From Actinopolyspora lacussalsi subsp. righensis (GTDB lineage: Bacteria; Actinomycetota; Actinomycetes; Mycobacteriales; Pseudonocardiaceae), in the NCBI RefSeq assembly GCF_900116555.1, contig NZ_FPAT01000003.1:248001-312000 (forward strand): 64,000 nucleotides of DNA. The letters run 5' to 3'. The notes beneath the pieces were generated by a model that worked only from the letters and a program-made list of their open reading frames with translations, ran no database searches and was not told the origin of the DNA. Below, piece after piece: positions 1 through 8,713 of the stretch; positions within the stretch are counted from its first letter, which is position 1, and every line of letters begins with the position of its first letter. Position numbers and translations under genes: made by a program.

Positions 1-96
1 AAGGACACCTTCCAGACCGGTGAGGAGTTCCGGTCCTTCCTGGAGTCCGAGACGGCGCGCATCAAACGAATCAGCGAGGAGCTGGGCCTGTCATGA
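1..96 (+). CDS. tctC: Tripartite tricarboxylate transporter substrate-binding protein, 3' end only
   Basis: Only the last 31 codons are inside the window, ending in TGA at 94-96. The fragment is a charged helix ending ...ISEELGLS, as is usual for the C-terminus of periplasmic TctC-type binding proteins. The assignment rests mainly on context: its stop overlaps the start of tctB by four bases (ATGA), and tctB and tctA follow. The protein would capture a carboxylate outside the membrane and hand it to TctAB. The substrate cannot be told from this fragment. Confidence 0.6.
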   Translation, partial: KDTFQTGEEFRSFLESETARIKRISEELGLS

Positions 97-668
97 CCAC
101 ATTCGTGCAACGAACCGCTTCGCGGCAGCGGGGCGGCGCGAGCGCTTCCGGTTCGTTCTGGACCGGGCGCAGTGAACTGTTCGTGGGCGTACTGGTCGGC
201 GCGATCGGTGGTTTCCTGCTGCTGCGGACCGCGATGATGGACGTGCCCTCCTCGGTCAGCTTCCTCGGCCCCCGGTTCTTCCCGGCGGTGGTCGGCACGC
301 TGCTGGTGGTGTTGGGGGTTTCGCTGGCCGTGCGGGTGGCGCTGCCCGGACGTCGCGCCTCCGTCACGGACACGACCGCGACGGAGGAGCAGACCGCCGC
401 GGAAGCCGACGCGGCCGGAGCGCGCAGCGACTGGAAACCGTTGCTGCTGACCGCGGGAACCCTCGTGGCGCATCTGGCGCTGCTGCGAACCGCGGGGTGG
501 ATCGTGGCGGGAGCCCTGCTGTTCTGGGGTGTCTCCTGCGCGTTGGGAAGCAAGCACAAACTGCGTGACCTGGGGATATCGGTGATCGTTTCGTCCGCCG
601 TGCAACTGGCGTTCTCAGCCGGGCTGGAGCTGTCCCTGCCCTCCGGGCTGCTGCTGGAGGTGCTGTGA
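93..668 (+). CDS. tctB: TctB small membrane subunit of tripartite tricarboxylate transporter
   Basis: 191 residues with about four predicted membrane helices (roughly residues 30-48, 58-82, 117-135 and 138-185) and a charged, acidic loop between helices two and three. This fits the TctB/DUF1468 family, the small membrane partner of TctA in Na+/H+-coupled carboxylate uptake. It overlaps the upstream tctC and the downstream tctA by ATGA junctions, so the three genes are translationally coupled. Family and order are clear; the substrate is not. Confidence 0.85.
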   Translation: MTTFVQRTASRQRGGASASGSFWTGRSELFVGVLVGAIGGFLLLRTAMMDVPSSVSFLGPRFFPAVVGTLLVVLGVSLAVRVALPGRRASVTDTTATEEQTAAEADAAGARSDWKPLLLTAGTLVAHLALLRTAGWIVAGALLFWGVSCALGSKHKLRDLGISVIVSSAVQLAFSAGLELSLPSGLLLEVL

Positions 669-2164
669 TGGAAACGCTGTCGCTGCTGCTCGACGGGTTC
701 GGCTCGGCTCTCACTCCCGTCAACCTGCTGCTGTGCCTGGCCGGTGTGGTGCTGGGAACGGTCGTGGGCGTGCTGCCGGGACTCGGCACCGCCATGGCGA
801 TCGCCCTGCTGGTGCCGGTCACGTTCCAATTGGACCCCACCGGCGCCTTCATCATGTTCGCCGGGGTCTACTTCGGAGGCCAGTTCGGTGGGGCGACCAC
901 CGCGATCCTGTTGAACACCCCGGGGCAGAGCTCCTCGATGGCCACGGCGTTCGAGGGCTTTCCGATGGCCAGGAACCGCAGGGCACCGCAGGCACTGGCC
1001 ACGGCCGTGCTCGGTTCGTTCCTCGCCAGCATCGTGGCCGTGACGCTCGTGGTGTTCTTCTCGCCGCTGATGGTCGACCTCGCGGTCGGGTTCGGTCCTC
1101 CCGAGTACTTCGCGCTGACCGTGCTGGCCTTTCTCGCGACCTCGGCCGTCGTGGCGGGCGACGTGCTGCGCGGCCTGAGCGGACTGGGACTCGGGCTGGC
1201 CCTGGCGATGGTGGGTATCGACGAGCAGAGCGGTGCGGTCCGGTTCACGCTGGGGAGCCCGCGGCTGTTGGACGGGATCAGCATCATCGTGGTGACGGTG
1301 GGGCTGCTGGCGATCGGTGAGGTGCTGTACGTGGCCTCCCGCGCGCGGCGGAATCCCGCCACCGAGACGGTCGCCTCGGGCAGGCCGTGGCTGAGCAGAC
1401 GGGACCTGGGCCGCTCCTGGCGGCCGTGGTTGCGTGGCACCGCACTGGGTCTCCCCTTCGGCGTGATCCCGGCGGGTGGTGCGGAGATACCGACGTTCCT
1501 GTCCTACGGGACCGAGAAGACGCTGTCCCGCCGTCGTGGCGACGACGAGTTCGGCCGGGGCGCCATCGAGGGCGTGGCCGGTCCGGAGGCGGCCAACAAC
1601 GCGACCACGGCCACCTCGCTGGTGCCGCTGCTGGGGCTGGGGCTGCCCACCTCGGCCACCGCGGCGATCATGCTCGGCGCGTTCCAGCAGTACGGGATGC
1701 GTCCCGGGCCACTGCTGTTCACTCAGGAGGCCGACCTGGTGTGGGCACTGCTGGCGAGCCTGTTCATCGGCAGCGTCATGCTGCTGTTGCTGAACCTGCC
1801 GTTCGCTCCGGTGTGGGCGAAGCTGCTGCGGATCCCGCGCAACTACCTCTACGCCGGGATCGTCGTGTTCGCCACCCTCGGGGTCTACACCGCGAGGTCC
1901 TCGCTGTTCGACGTGCTGCTGCTCTACGTGGTGGGAGCGCTCGGTTTCCTGCTGCGCCGCTACGGCTTCCCGGTCGCGCCGGTGTTGATCGGCGTGATCC
2001 TGGGGCCGCTCGCGGAGACCTCGATACGGCGGGCGATGGCGATGAGCCGGGGAGACGTGGGAGTGCTGTTCGCCAGCCCCTTCGCCGTGGGGATCTACGC
2101 GATCCTGCTGGTGGCGGTGGTCGGCTCCACCGTGCTGCGGGTGCGGCGCGCGCGGGCGGCCTGA
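665..2164 (+). CDS. tctA: TctA large membrane subunit of tripartite tricarboxylate transporter
   Basis: 499 residues, the usual TctA length, with about 11-12 hydrophobic helices. It carries glycine-rich repeats typical of the family: [17 protein letters not shown] near residue 40, [17 protein letters not shown] near 72, and a second half-repeat around residues 256-320 ([19 protein letters not shown], then [21 protein letters not shown]). The start overlaps the tctB stop. It forms the translocation channel. A strong hairpin terminator follows immediately, so this is the last gene of the operon. Confidence 0.92.
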   Translation: MMETLSLLLDGFGSALTPVNLLLCLAGVVLGTVVGVLPGLGTAMAIALLVPVTFQLDPTGAFIMFAGVYFGGQFGGATTAILLNTPGQSSSMATAFEGFPMARNRRAPQALATAVLGSFLASIVAVTLVVFFSPLMVDLAVGFGPPEYFALTVLAFLATSAVVAGDVLRGLSGLGLGLALAMVGIDEQSGAVRFTLGSPRLLDGISIIVVTVGLLAIGEVLYVASRARRNPATETVASGRPWLSRRDLGRSWRPWLRGTALGLPFGVIPAGGAEIPTFLSYGTEKTLSRRRGDDEFGRGAIEGVAGPEAANNATTATSLVPLLGLGLPTSATAAIMLGAFQQYGMRPGPLLFTQEADLVWALLASLFIGSVMLLLLNLPFAPVWAKLLRIPRNYLYAGIVVFATLGVYTARSSLFDVLLLYVVGALGFLLRRYGFPVAPVLIGVILGPLAETSIRRAMAMSRGDVGVLFASPFAVGIYAILLVAVVGSTVLRVRRARAA

Positions 2165-2174
2165 CGAGGATTTT

Positions 2175-2219
2175 CGGGAGGTGCGTTTCCGGAACACTGC
2201 CCCGGAAACGCACCTCCCG
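2175..2219. terminator. 18-bp perfect hairpin terminator between tctA and the epimerase gene
   Basis: An 18-base arm (2175-2192) pairs perfectly with 2202-2219 around a 9-base loop. It lies 10 bases after the tctA stop and 38 bases before the stop of the convergent epimerase gene, so it can end transcripts from both sides. There is no long T tract, as is common in high-GC actinobacteria. Confidence 0.85.
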
Positions 2220-2256
2220 GTTCACGAACGAAATCACTGCCTGCCGGAGCAGCGGA

Positions 2257-3249
2257 TCAGCACAACAGTTCGGCCTCCACTGCCGGTGTGAGACCGGACT
2301 TGCGCGGGCGATGCAGTCCGCGTGCCCGTTCCTCGGCCAACGCGGCCCGCACAGTGTCGGCCAGTGGCCTGGTAACCAACCCGTCGGCCGCTGCCGGTGT
2401 TGGGTCGTGCGTGACGACGCCGTAGTGCGAACTCGGCGCCCACAGCGGCAATGAGCGCGGTCCTTCCCAGTGCACTATTCCCCCCTCGAGCAGTTTCTCC
2501 GGCGCGACCGGCACCGGCTCTACGTCGGCGGTTCCGGCGAGTTCCGCGATCTCGCTCAGCACGGAGCCGAGCGTGCGGATCGGCCCGACGGCGTCGTGGG
2601 TCCCGGTGATACCCCGCTCCCCCGCGGTCACGATCCACTCGGCCAGATCACGCACGTCGAGGTGCTGGATCGGCTGCTCAGGAGCATCCGGAACGACCAC
2701 TCGCCCGCCCCGCGCGAAGCGGGCGGGCCAGTAACCGAACCGATCCATGTTGTCACCGGGACCGGTGATCAGTCCCGGACGCACCACCAGGGTCCGCTCC
2801 CCGACGGCCTCGTACACGGCGTTCTCCGAGGCGACTTTTATGCCGCCGTAGATTTCCGGGGTGAGTTGTCCTCCAGCCGACCGCCGAGGCTCGGTGACCG
2901 GTTCCAGCAGCGCGCCATCGGTCTTCTGATGCTGGGTCGCGGTGTCGGCATAAACATTGATCGTGGAGACGAAGGTCCAGTGACCGGTGGTTTCGGCCAG
3001 TGCCCGCAGTGCGTCCCGCACCCAGTCGAGATCGTGGGTGGCGACGTCGATCACGGCGTCGAACCGGGCACCGGCGAGCCGCTCGATCGCGCCGGGCTCG
3101 TCCCGGTCCAGTGGGACCAGCTCAGCTCCTGCGGGTACCGTCCCAGAAGCTCCCCGAGCCGCACAGCTGACTTCGTGACCCCGCCGGACCGCTTCGGTCG
3201 CGATCGCGTGGGAGACGAACACAGTCCCACCGAGCACCAGAATCCGCAT
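2257..3249 (-). CDS. NAD(P)-dependent epimerase/dehydratase family protein (extended SDR)
   Basis: About 330 residues. The N-terminus MRILVLGGTVFVSHAIA is a Rossmann strand with the GGTxxxS variant of the extended-SDR dinucleotide motif. It is followed by a YGGIK-type segment (Y-x3-K active-site pattern) and a GPGDN motif. This subgroup of atypical SDRs is often annotated as NAD-dependent epimerase or reductase without a known substrate. I chose the ATG at 3249, which begins directly at the beta strand; an in-frame ATG 18 bases upstream is the alternative. It stands alone on the minus strand, convergent with tctA. Confidence 0.8.
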   Translation of the reverse strand: MRILVLGGTVFVSHAIATEAVRRGHEVSCAARGASGTVPAGAELVPLDRDEPGAIERLAGARFDAVIDVATHDLDWVRDALRALAETTGHWTFVSTINVYADTATQHQKTDGALLEPVTEPRRSAGGQLTPEIYGGIKVASENAVYEAVGERTLVVRPGLITGPGDNMDRFGYWPARFARGGRVVVPDAPEQPIQHLDVRDLAEWIVTAGERGITGTHDAVGPIRTLGSVLSEIAELAGTADVEPVPVAPEKLLEGGIVHWEGPRSLPLWAPSSHYGVVTHDPTPAAADGLVTRPLADTVRAALAEERARGLHRPRKSGLTPAVEAELLC

Positions 3250-3497
3250 GTGTCCAACATGGCCCACGGGATCCGATTTCTCCAGATGAATCGCTGCTGG
3301 CGAAAACCAGTTGCTCGGGCTGTCCGTCTCGGAGCGGATCGAAGTTGTGGCAGCGAGGTTGGTGGTCCGTCCGATGCGGAATTCACCACGGACGGCCTCT
3401 CGAAATCATCGGTTCTTCACCGCGGTATTGACCGGTGTTGACCCTCGCTTGTCACGCTGCTGTGGTCGGCTCACCCCAGCACGTGAGGAGAACGGCC

Positions 3498-4127
3498 GTG
3501 CGACGTCTTTCGATCGCGTTGATCACCGCGTTATCCGCGGGGACACTACTGCTCGCCTCGGCGGGAACCGCCGCCGCATATCCACCCGACCCGCCCGGCG
3601 AATCCACCGCGCGGCAGCAGCTCGCCGAGCTCGCGGTGAGCGCGGAGGGCTCGATGAGCGGCTATGACCGGGACAGGTTCCCGCACTGGTCGAGCCAGTC
3701 GGGCAACTGTGACACCCGGGAGACCGTGCTGCGGCGGGACGGCAGCGGCGTCACCGTCGGCTCGGACTGCTACCCGGACTCGGGGAGCTGGTACAGCGTC
3801 TACGACCAACGGTGGGTGAGCGACCCCAGCGAGGTGCACATCGACCACGTGGTCCCGCTCGCCGAGTCCTGGCGCTCCGGCACCGCGAGCTGGAGCGACG
3901 CGAAGCGGGAGGACTTCGCCAACGACCTGGACACCCAGCAGCTGATCGCGGTGTCGGGCACCTCCAACATGACCAAGAGCGACGACGACCCTGCCGCGTG
4001 GCAGCCCTCCAACACCGGTTACCACTGCGTGTACGCGCGCAGCTGGATCAACGTGAAGCACGTCTGGGGTCTGAGCGTCGACTCGGCCGAGCAGAACGCG
4101 CTGTCGAACATGCTCGACAACTGCTGA
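3498..4127 (+). CDS. Secreted HNH-type nuclease (DUF1524/GmrSD C-terminal-like)
   Basis: About 209 residues from a GTG at 3498, preceded by AGGAG at 3486-3490. It has a Sec signal peptide (RRLS, a hydrophobic stretch, then an ASAGTAAA cleavage region near residue 27). The mature protein contains the DUF1524 His-Me core: IDHVVPLAESW (His of the HNH), then NDLDTQQLIAVS and NMTKSDDDPAAW. Standalone secreted versions are common in actinomycetes and are thought to be extracellular DNases. Paired cysteines suggest disulfides. The nuclease role is inferred from the family. An in-frame start at 3435 would put an implausible extension before the signal peptide. Confidence 0.85.
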   Translation: MRRLSIALITALSAGTLLLASAGTAAAYPPDPPGESTARQQLAELAVSAEGSMSGYDRDRFPHWSSQSGNCDTRETVLRRDGSGVTVGSDCYPDSGSWYSVYDQRWVSDPSEVHIDHVVPLAESWRSGTASWSDAKREDFANDLDTQQLIAVSGTSNMTKSDDDPAAWQPSNTGYHCVYARSWINVKHVWGLSVDSAEQNALSNMLDNC

Positions 4128-4215
4128 TCGGGGTTTTCCGGTCGGTCCGACGTTTCCGGCTCCGGCAAGACCCGCGCCGATCGGTCAACAGCACGGGAGA
4201 ACGTCAGCGAGGTAA

Positions 4216-4257
4216 CGGCCGGAACCGTCGGGCATCCCGACCCGGCGGTTCCGGCCG
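4216..4257. terminator. Hairpin terminator between convergent nuclease and nrdB genes
   Basis: A 12-base arm (4216-4227) pairs perfectly with 4246-4257. The enclosed loop contains a second small hairpin (TCGGG/CCCGA). It lies 16 bases beyond the nrdB stop and about 90 bases after the nuclease stop, and could serve both genes. Confidence 0.75.
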
Positions 4258-4272
4258 CGCGGCGAGGTCCGG

Positions 4273-5364
4273 TCAGTCCCACTCCAGCGCCGCTCCGGAC
4301 TGGTACTCGGTCACCCGCGTCTCGAAGAAGTTCTTCTCCTTCTTCAGATCGACGGCCTCCGACATCCAGGGGAACGGGTTCTCGGTCTCGGCGAACACCG
4401 GTTCCAGACCCAGCTGGTCACAGCGGCGATTGGTGATGAAGTGCATGTACTCGGTGCACAGTTCGGCGTTGAGCCCGAGCATGCCTCGCGGCATGGTCTC
4501 GCGACCGTAGGCGACCTCAAGCTCACAGGCCTCGGTCAGCATCGTACGCACTTCCTCCTGGAACTCCGGGGTCCACAGCCACGGATTCTCCAGCTTGATC
4601 CGGTTGATGCAGTCGATCCCGAAATTGAGGTGGATCGACTCGTCCCGGAGGATGTACTGGTACTGCTCGGCGATGCCGACCATCTTGTTCCTGCGCCCCA
4701 GCGACAGGATCTGCGCGAAGCCGGTGTAGAACCACATCCCCTCGAAGATCACGTAGAACGCCACCAGGTCCCGCAGGAACGCCCGGTCGGCCTCGGGTGT
4801 GCCGGTGGCGAAGTCGGGGTTCTCCAGGTTCCTGGTGTAGCGCAGCGCCCAGGAGTCCTTGTCCGAGATGGACGGGACCTCGCGGTACATGTTGAACAGC
4901 TCGCCCTCGTCGAGCCCCAGGCTCTCGCAGATGTACTGGAAGGTGTGGGTGTGCACCGCCTCCTCGAACGCCTGCCGAAGCAGGTACTGCCTGCACTCGG
5001 GGTTGGTGATGTGCCGGTACACCGCCAGCACCACGTTGTTGGCGACCAGGGACTCGGCGGTGGCGAAGAAGCCGAGGTTGCGCTTGAGCATCAACCGCTC
5101 GTCGTCGGTGAGCCCGTCCGGGGACTTCCACAGCGCGATGTCGGCCTGCATGGAGACCTCGGTGGGCATCCAGTGGTTGTTGCACCCGGCCAGGTACTTG
5201 TCCCAGGCCCAGCCGTACTTCAGCGGCAACAGCTGGTTGACGTCGGCGCGGGAATTGATCATCGCCTTGTCGGCCGCGTCGACCCGGGAGCCGGAACGGT
5301 CGATCTCCCCGAGTCCGCTGGTGTCGGGGCTGACGGCGGTTTCCGGCACGTTCAACGAGGTCAT
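4273..5364 (-). CDS. nrdB: Ribonucleotide reductase small subunit, class Ic-like (radical Tyr replaced by Phe)
   Basis: 363 residues; R2 subunit that provides the oxidised cofactor for ribonucleotide reduction with NrdA. The iron/manganese ligands are E104, E135, H138, E208, E242 and H245. The usual radical tyrosine, four residues after H138, is Phe142 ([10 protein letters not shown], codon TTC at 4939-4941). Spacings E104 to E135 (+31), H138 (+34), F142 (+38), E208 (+104), E242 (+138) and H245 (+141) equal those of the Chlamydia trachomatis Mn/Fe class Ic protein (E89, E120, H123, F127, E193, E227, H230). Glu instead of Asp as first ligand is also a class Ic trait. Tyr237 matches the Chlamydia relay Tyr222. 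The C-terminus keeps the family tail [10 protein letters not shown]. It lies 167 bases after nrdA. The start at 5364 removes an unsupported 201-residue upstream extension of the open frame. Confidence 0.93.
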   Translation of the reverse strand: MTSLNVPETAVSPDTSGLGEIDRSGSRVDAADKAMINSRADVNQLLPLKYGWAWDKYLAGCNNHWMPTEVSMQADIALWKSPDGLTDDERLMLKRNLGFFATAESLVANNVVLAVYRHITNPECRQYLLRQAFEEAVHTHTFQYICESLGLDEGELFNMYREVPSISDKDSWALRYTRNLENPDFATGTPEADRAFLRDLVAFYVIFEGMWFYTGFAQILSLGRRNKMVGIAEQYQYILRDESIHLNFGIDCINRIKLENPWLWTPEFQEEVRTMLTEACELEVAYGRETMPRGMLGLNAELCTEYMHFITNRRCDQLGLEPVFAETENPFPWMSEAVDLKKEKNFFETRVTEYQSGAALEWD

Positions 5365-5497
5365 ACTGGTTTCCGGTCCTCCCGTGCTTGATCGCGGCGG
5401 AGCTGTTCGGTCCGCTCGCGGGCCCGGCGTTCCGGCCGAGCGCTTCGGAACTTCTGGGGTAGCTGGGTGCTGTTTCTCGGACGGTCGTTTCCCGCCG

Positions 5498-5528
5498 CGT
5501 TCTCCGGAGGTCGTACTCCCGGAGAACG
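5498..5528 (-). terminator. Intercistronic hairpin just after nrdA
   Basis: A 10-base perfect stem (5498-5507 with 5519-5528) begins four bases after the nrdA stop and precedes nrdB by about 130 bases. In an nrdA-nrdB transcript it could attenuate transcription or stabilise the upstream message. A full stop is unlikely unless nrdB has its own promoter. Function is inferred from position only. Confidence 0.5.
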
Positions 5529-5531
5529 AGG

Positions 5532-8027
5532 TCACTGGCAGACCTCGCACTCGGGGTCCTCCACCGCGCAGGCCGCCTCGTCGGAAGAATTCGCCGCGTC
5601 GAAGGACGTATCGGCCGGGAGCACGGTGGGTGATACGGCGTTGAGCTTTCCGTCGGTGCCGCGCAGCGTGCTCTTCTCCACGTCCGAGGCGCTGCTGGAG
5701 CGCAGGTAGTAGGTGGTCTTGAGCCCTTTGCGCCAGGCGTCGCGGTACTGCCGGTCGAGCTCGCGCCCGCTCGGCCGCGCGAGGTACAGGTTCAGCGACT
5801 GTGCCTGATCGATCCACTTCTGCCTGCGCGCCGCGGCCTCGATGAGCCGGTCCGAACCGATCTCGAATGCCGTGGCGTAGAGCTCCTTGAACTCCGCCGG
5901 GATCCGCTCGATCGGCCCGAGCGCACCGTCGTGGTATTTCAGGTCGGCCACCATGCGCCGGTCCCACAACCCCGCCCGCTTCAGGTCGGCGACCAGGTGC
6001 GGGTTGATCACCGTGAAATCGCCGGACATGTTCGACTTGACGTAGAGGTTGCGGTAGAGCGGTTCGACGGACTGCCCGACACCGCAGATGTTGGAGATCG
6101 TGGCGGTGGGGGCGATCGCCATCACGTTGGAGTTGCGCATCCCCTGCCGCCGCACCTTCTCCCGCAGCGGCTGCCAGTCCAGCGTCGAGGAGGTCGACAG
6201 CTCCACGTCACCGTCGCGTTCACGCCGCAGCAGCTCCAGCGAGTCCAGCGGCAGGATGCCCCGGCTCCACAACGAGCCCTCGAACGATTCGTAGCGGCCG
6301 CGTTCGGCGGCCAGCTCCGCGGACGCGGAGATCGCGTGATAACTGATCTCCTCCATGCTGTGGTCGGCGAACTCCACGGCCCGCTGCGAGGACATCGGGA
6401 TCCGACGCTCGAACAGGGCATCGGTCAACCCCATCACCCCCAGCCCGACCGGTCGGTGCCGCGTGTTCGAGTCGCGTGCCTCCGGAATCGTGTAGAAGTT
6501 GATGTCTATGACGTTGTCGAGCATGCGCACGGCGGTTCGTGTGGTGCGTTCCAGCCGCTCGCGATCGATGCCGTCGGCGGTGACGTGGTTCGCCAGGTTG
6601 ATCGACCCCAGATTGCACACCGCCACCTCGTCCCGGTCGGTGTTGAGCGTGATCTCGGTGCACAGGTTGGAGGAGTGCACCACACCGGCGTGCTGCTGCG
6701 GGGAACGCAGGTTGCAGGGATCCTTGAAGGTGATCCACGGATGCCCGGTCTCGAACAGCATGGTCAGCATCCGGCGCCACAGGTCCACGGCGGAGACCCT
6801 GCGGTGAACTCTCAGCTCACCGCGCTCGGCGGCGCGTTCGCACTCGCGGTAGCGCTCGGCGAACTCCGTGCCGTACAGGTCGTGCAGGTCGCCTACCTCG
6901 TCCGGGGAGAACAACGTCCAGGTGCCGTCGGCCTCGACACGACGCAGGAACTCGTCGGGAACCCAGTTCGCCGTGTTCATGTCGTGGGTGCGCCTGCGGT
7001 CGTCACCGGTGTTCTTGCGCAGGTCGAGGAACTCCTCGACGTCGATGTGCCAGGTCTCCAGGTAGGCGCACACCGCGCCCTTGCGCTTGCCGCCCTGGTT
7101 GACCGCCACCGCCGTGTCGTTGGCGATCTTGAGGAACGGCACGACACCCTGGGACCGCCCGTTGGTGCCGTTGATGTGGGCACCGATACCGCGTACCGGT
7201 GTCCAGTCGTTGCCCAGTCCTCCGGCGTACTTCGACAGTTTGGCGTTGTTGCCGATCGAGTGGAAGATGTGGCGCAGGTCGTCGTCCACGGTGGTCAGAA
7301 AGCAGGATGACAGCTGGGGACGGGTGGTTCCGGCGTTGAACAGGGTCGGCGTGGAGCACATGAAGTCCATCGCCGACAGCAGCTCGTAGAACTCCACGGC
7401 ACGGCGACCGCGATCGTCCTCCTCCAGCGCGAGCCCCATGGCGACCCGCATGAAGAACGCCTGCGGCAGCTCATAGCGCACTCCCCGCTCGTGCAGCAGG
7501 TAGCGGTCGTAGAGCGTGCGCAGCCCGAGGAAGTCGAACAGCGTGTCCCGCTCCGGACGCAGCGCGGCGCCGAGCTCCTCGAGGTCGAACTCGCCGAGCC
7601 GGGGATCGAGTTGGCCGTTTCCGATGCCGTGCCGCACGTAGCGGACGAAGTAGTCCGGATAGCGCTGTCGCATCTCCTCCTGGTCGGCCTCCCGCTGCTG
7701 CCCCTCCAGGAAGCTGAGGGCTTCGCGACGCAGCTCGTCCAGCAACAGCCGAGCCGTGACCCGCGAGTAGTTCGGTTCGGCTTCGACGAGCGTGCGGGCT
7801 GCCATGATCAACGCGGTCGCGAGTTCGTCGGGCGAGATGCCGTCGTAGAGATTGCGCCGCGCTTCGCGCAACACGTGCTCGGCGGACACGTCCGCCAACC
7901 CGGCACAGGCCTGTTCCACCACTGTGGACACCCTGTCCCAGTTCAGTGGTTCCGGTTCCCCGGTCGGGCCGCTGACACGGACGTCGGGGGCGGCGGAAGA
8001 CACGACAGCGTTGGAAGCTCGAGTCAC
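5532..8027 (-). CDS. nrdA: Ribonucleotide reductase large (catalytic) subunit, class I
   Basis: 831 residues; reduces ribonucleoside diphosphates. An SD (AGGAGAG) sits 6-7 bases before the GTG at 8027. Catalytic cysteines are visible: SSCFLT (first redox Cys), NLCTEI (thiyl radical Cys) and VCNLGSIN (second redox Cys). The C-terminus ends in CEVCQ, the redox pair that re-reduces the active site. The N-terminal ~100 residues have the helical part of an ATP-cone, but its usual KRDG strand is replaced by GPTGEPEP, so allosteric ATP/dATP control may be altered. It is followed by the class Ic-like nrdB. A cobalamin riboswitch lies in its 5' leader, so expression should fall when B12 is plentiful. 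Confidence 0.95.
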   Translation of the reverse strand: MTRASNAVVSSAAPDVRVSGPTGEPEPLNWDRVSTVVEQACAGLADVSAEHVLREARRNLYDGISPDELATALIMAARTLVEAEPNYSRVTARLLLDELRREALSFLEGQQREADQEEMRQRYPDYFVRYVRHGIGNGQLDPRLGEFDLEELGAALRPERDTLFDFLGLRTLYDRYLLHERGVRYELPQAFFMRVAMGLALEEDDRGRRAVEFYELLSAMDFMCSTPTLFNAGTTRPQLSSCFLTTVDDDLRHIFHSIGNNAKLSKYAGGLGNDWTPVRGIGAHINGTNGRSQGVVPFLKIANDTAVAVNQGGKRKGAVCAYLETWHIDVEEFLDLRKNTGDDRRRTHDMNTANWVPDEFLRRVEADGTWTLFSPDEVGDLHDLYGTEFAERYRECERAAERGELRVHRRVSAVDLWRRMLTMLFETGHPWITFKDPCNLRSPQQHAGVVHSSNLCTEITLNTDRDEVAVCNLGSINLANHVTADGIDRERLERTTRTAVRMLDNVIDINFYTIPEARDSNTRHRPVGLGVMGLTDALFERRIPMSSQRAVEFADHSMEEISYHAISASAELAAERGRYESFEGSLWSRGILPLDSLELLRRERDGDVELSTSSTLDWQPLREKVRRQGMRNSNVMAIAPTATISNICGVGQSVEPLYRNLYVKSNMSGDFTVINPHLVADLKRAGLWDRRMVADLKYHDGALGPIERIPAEFKELYATAFEIGSDRLIEAAARRQKWIDQAQSLNLYLARPSGRELDRQYRDAWRKGLKTTYYLRSSSASDVEKSTLRGTDGKLNAVSPTVLPADTSFDAANSSDEAACAVEDPECEVCQ

Positions 8028-8161
8028 CGTGCACTCTCCTCGCGAGTTCGAACCGATGCCCGGACCGGGCGGGAACACACGAGGTCCGCGGGACACGGCA
8101 CCGGATTCCGGGGCACGCGTCCGGCCGAGTTCGCGCGGACCCTCCCTCGAGGTCGCGGACG

Positions 8162-8181
8162 GCGCGCACGGTCGTGCGCGC
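8162..8181 (-). promoter_or_regulatory. Hairpin directly downstream of the cobalamin aptamer (possible expression platform)
   Basis: An 8-base perfect stem (8162-8169 with 8174-8181, tetraloop between) begins within ten bases of the aptamer's 3' end and about 135 bases before the nrdA start codon. Position and GC-richness fit a Rho-independent-like or transcription-controlling platform. No U tract follows, so the mechanism is uncertain. Confidence 0.45.
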
Positions 8182-8184
8182 ATC

Positions 8185-8395
8185 GACGGCAGGTCTTCGG
8201 ACTCACGGGCTTCCGGCGGCTCGACCGCCGGTCCTGATAACCGTCGCTTCCCGGACCGGTGGCGTCCAGTGCGTTTCCCACCCTGGGGTGGCACGGCGTT
8301 CGTTCCCGTTTACCGCTGCGGGGCAGTCCCGGACTCGCACCGGGTTCCCTGTTGGCACACCGAATCTTTCGAATCCGGTGAACCGCCGACAGCAA
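8185..8395 (-). ncRNA. Cobalamin (B12) riboswitch upstream of nrdA
   Basis: Read on the minus strand, the leader has the canonical aptamer landmarks in order: an AGGGAA segment, then CCGGTGCGAGTCCGGGACTG, CCCCGCAGCGGTAAA (B12-box region), a variable arm, and the closing GAGTCCGAAGACCTGCC at about 8188-8204. This is the same arrangement as the B12 riboswitch of the Streptomyces class Ia nrdABS operon, where coenzyme B12 represses the oxygen-dependent reductase because a B12-dependent class II enzyme can take over. It predicts a class II nrdJ gene elsewhere in this genome. Confidence 0.93.
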
Positions 8396-8396
8396 C

Positions 8397-8444
8397 ACAC
8401 TACATGTTGACCCAATGGATCTACGCTACCCCCACATGGGTTAC
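8397..8444 (-). promoter_or_regulatory. Candidate pair of NrdR boxes in the nrdA promoter
   Basis: Two similar ~16-base sites centred on CATG (8403-8406 and 8435-8438) are 32 bases apart, the three-helical-turn spacing typical of tandem NrdR boxes. On the minus strand the downstream one reads TCAACATGTAGTGTG and the upstream one ACCCATGTGGGGGTAG. They lie just upstream of the riboswitch, where the nrdA promoter must be. The match to an NrdR consensus is only partial. Confidence 0.4.
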
Positions 8445-8713
8445 CGAGCTTTCGTCGTCGGCTGCTGAAAAACGGAAATCAACGAGCAGCGGACGGACCA
8501 CATCGGACGCTGTCCCGACAGGCCCGGCCGCGAGGGAGCGGCTCCAACGAGCTGGAGGACCGCGCGGCCGGTCCACCGAGGTGACACCCGGCGCGGACCG
8601 ATCCGGCCGTTTCGCGGGACGAAACGGCCGCTCGCCGAACCGGACTGCGGATTCCTAGCGTTATCCGCGAACCAGCCGCCGGACGGCGGACGAACGGCGC
8701 TCCGGGAGTCACA
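8445..8713. other. Intergenic region between nrd promoter and hexulose-phosphate synthase gene
   Basis: No open frame with an SD and good codon bias was found here. The stretch 8570-8660 is GC-rich with short inverted repeats around CGGCCGTTTCG. It should hold the divergent promoter for the gene at 8714, but I see no clear -35/-10. Confidence 0.4.

Noticed and set aside
71-2197. 708-residue minus-strand open frame over the tct operon
   Set aside because: Antisense to tctB/tctA, low-complexity Gln/Arg/His-rich composition, no domain, no SD.
4273-5364. R2lox-type ligand-binding oxidase
   Set aside because: The nrdA neighbour, the retained C-terminal NrdB tail and the R2c ligand spacings all favour class Ic RNR.
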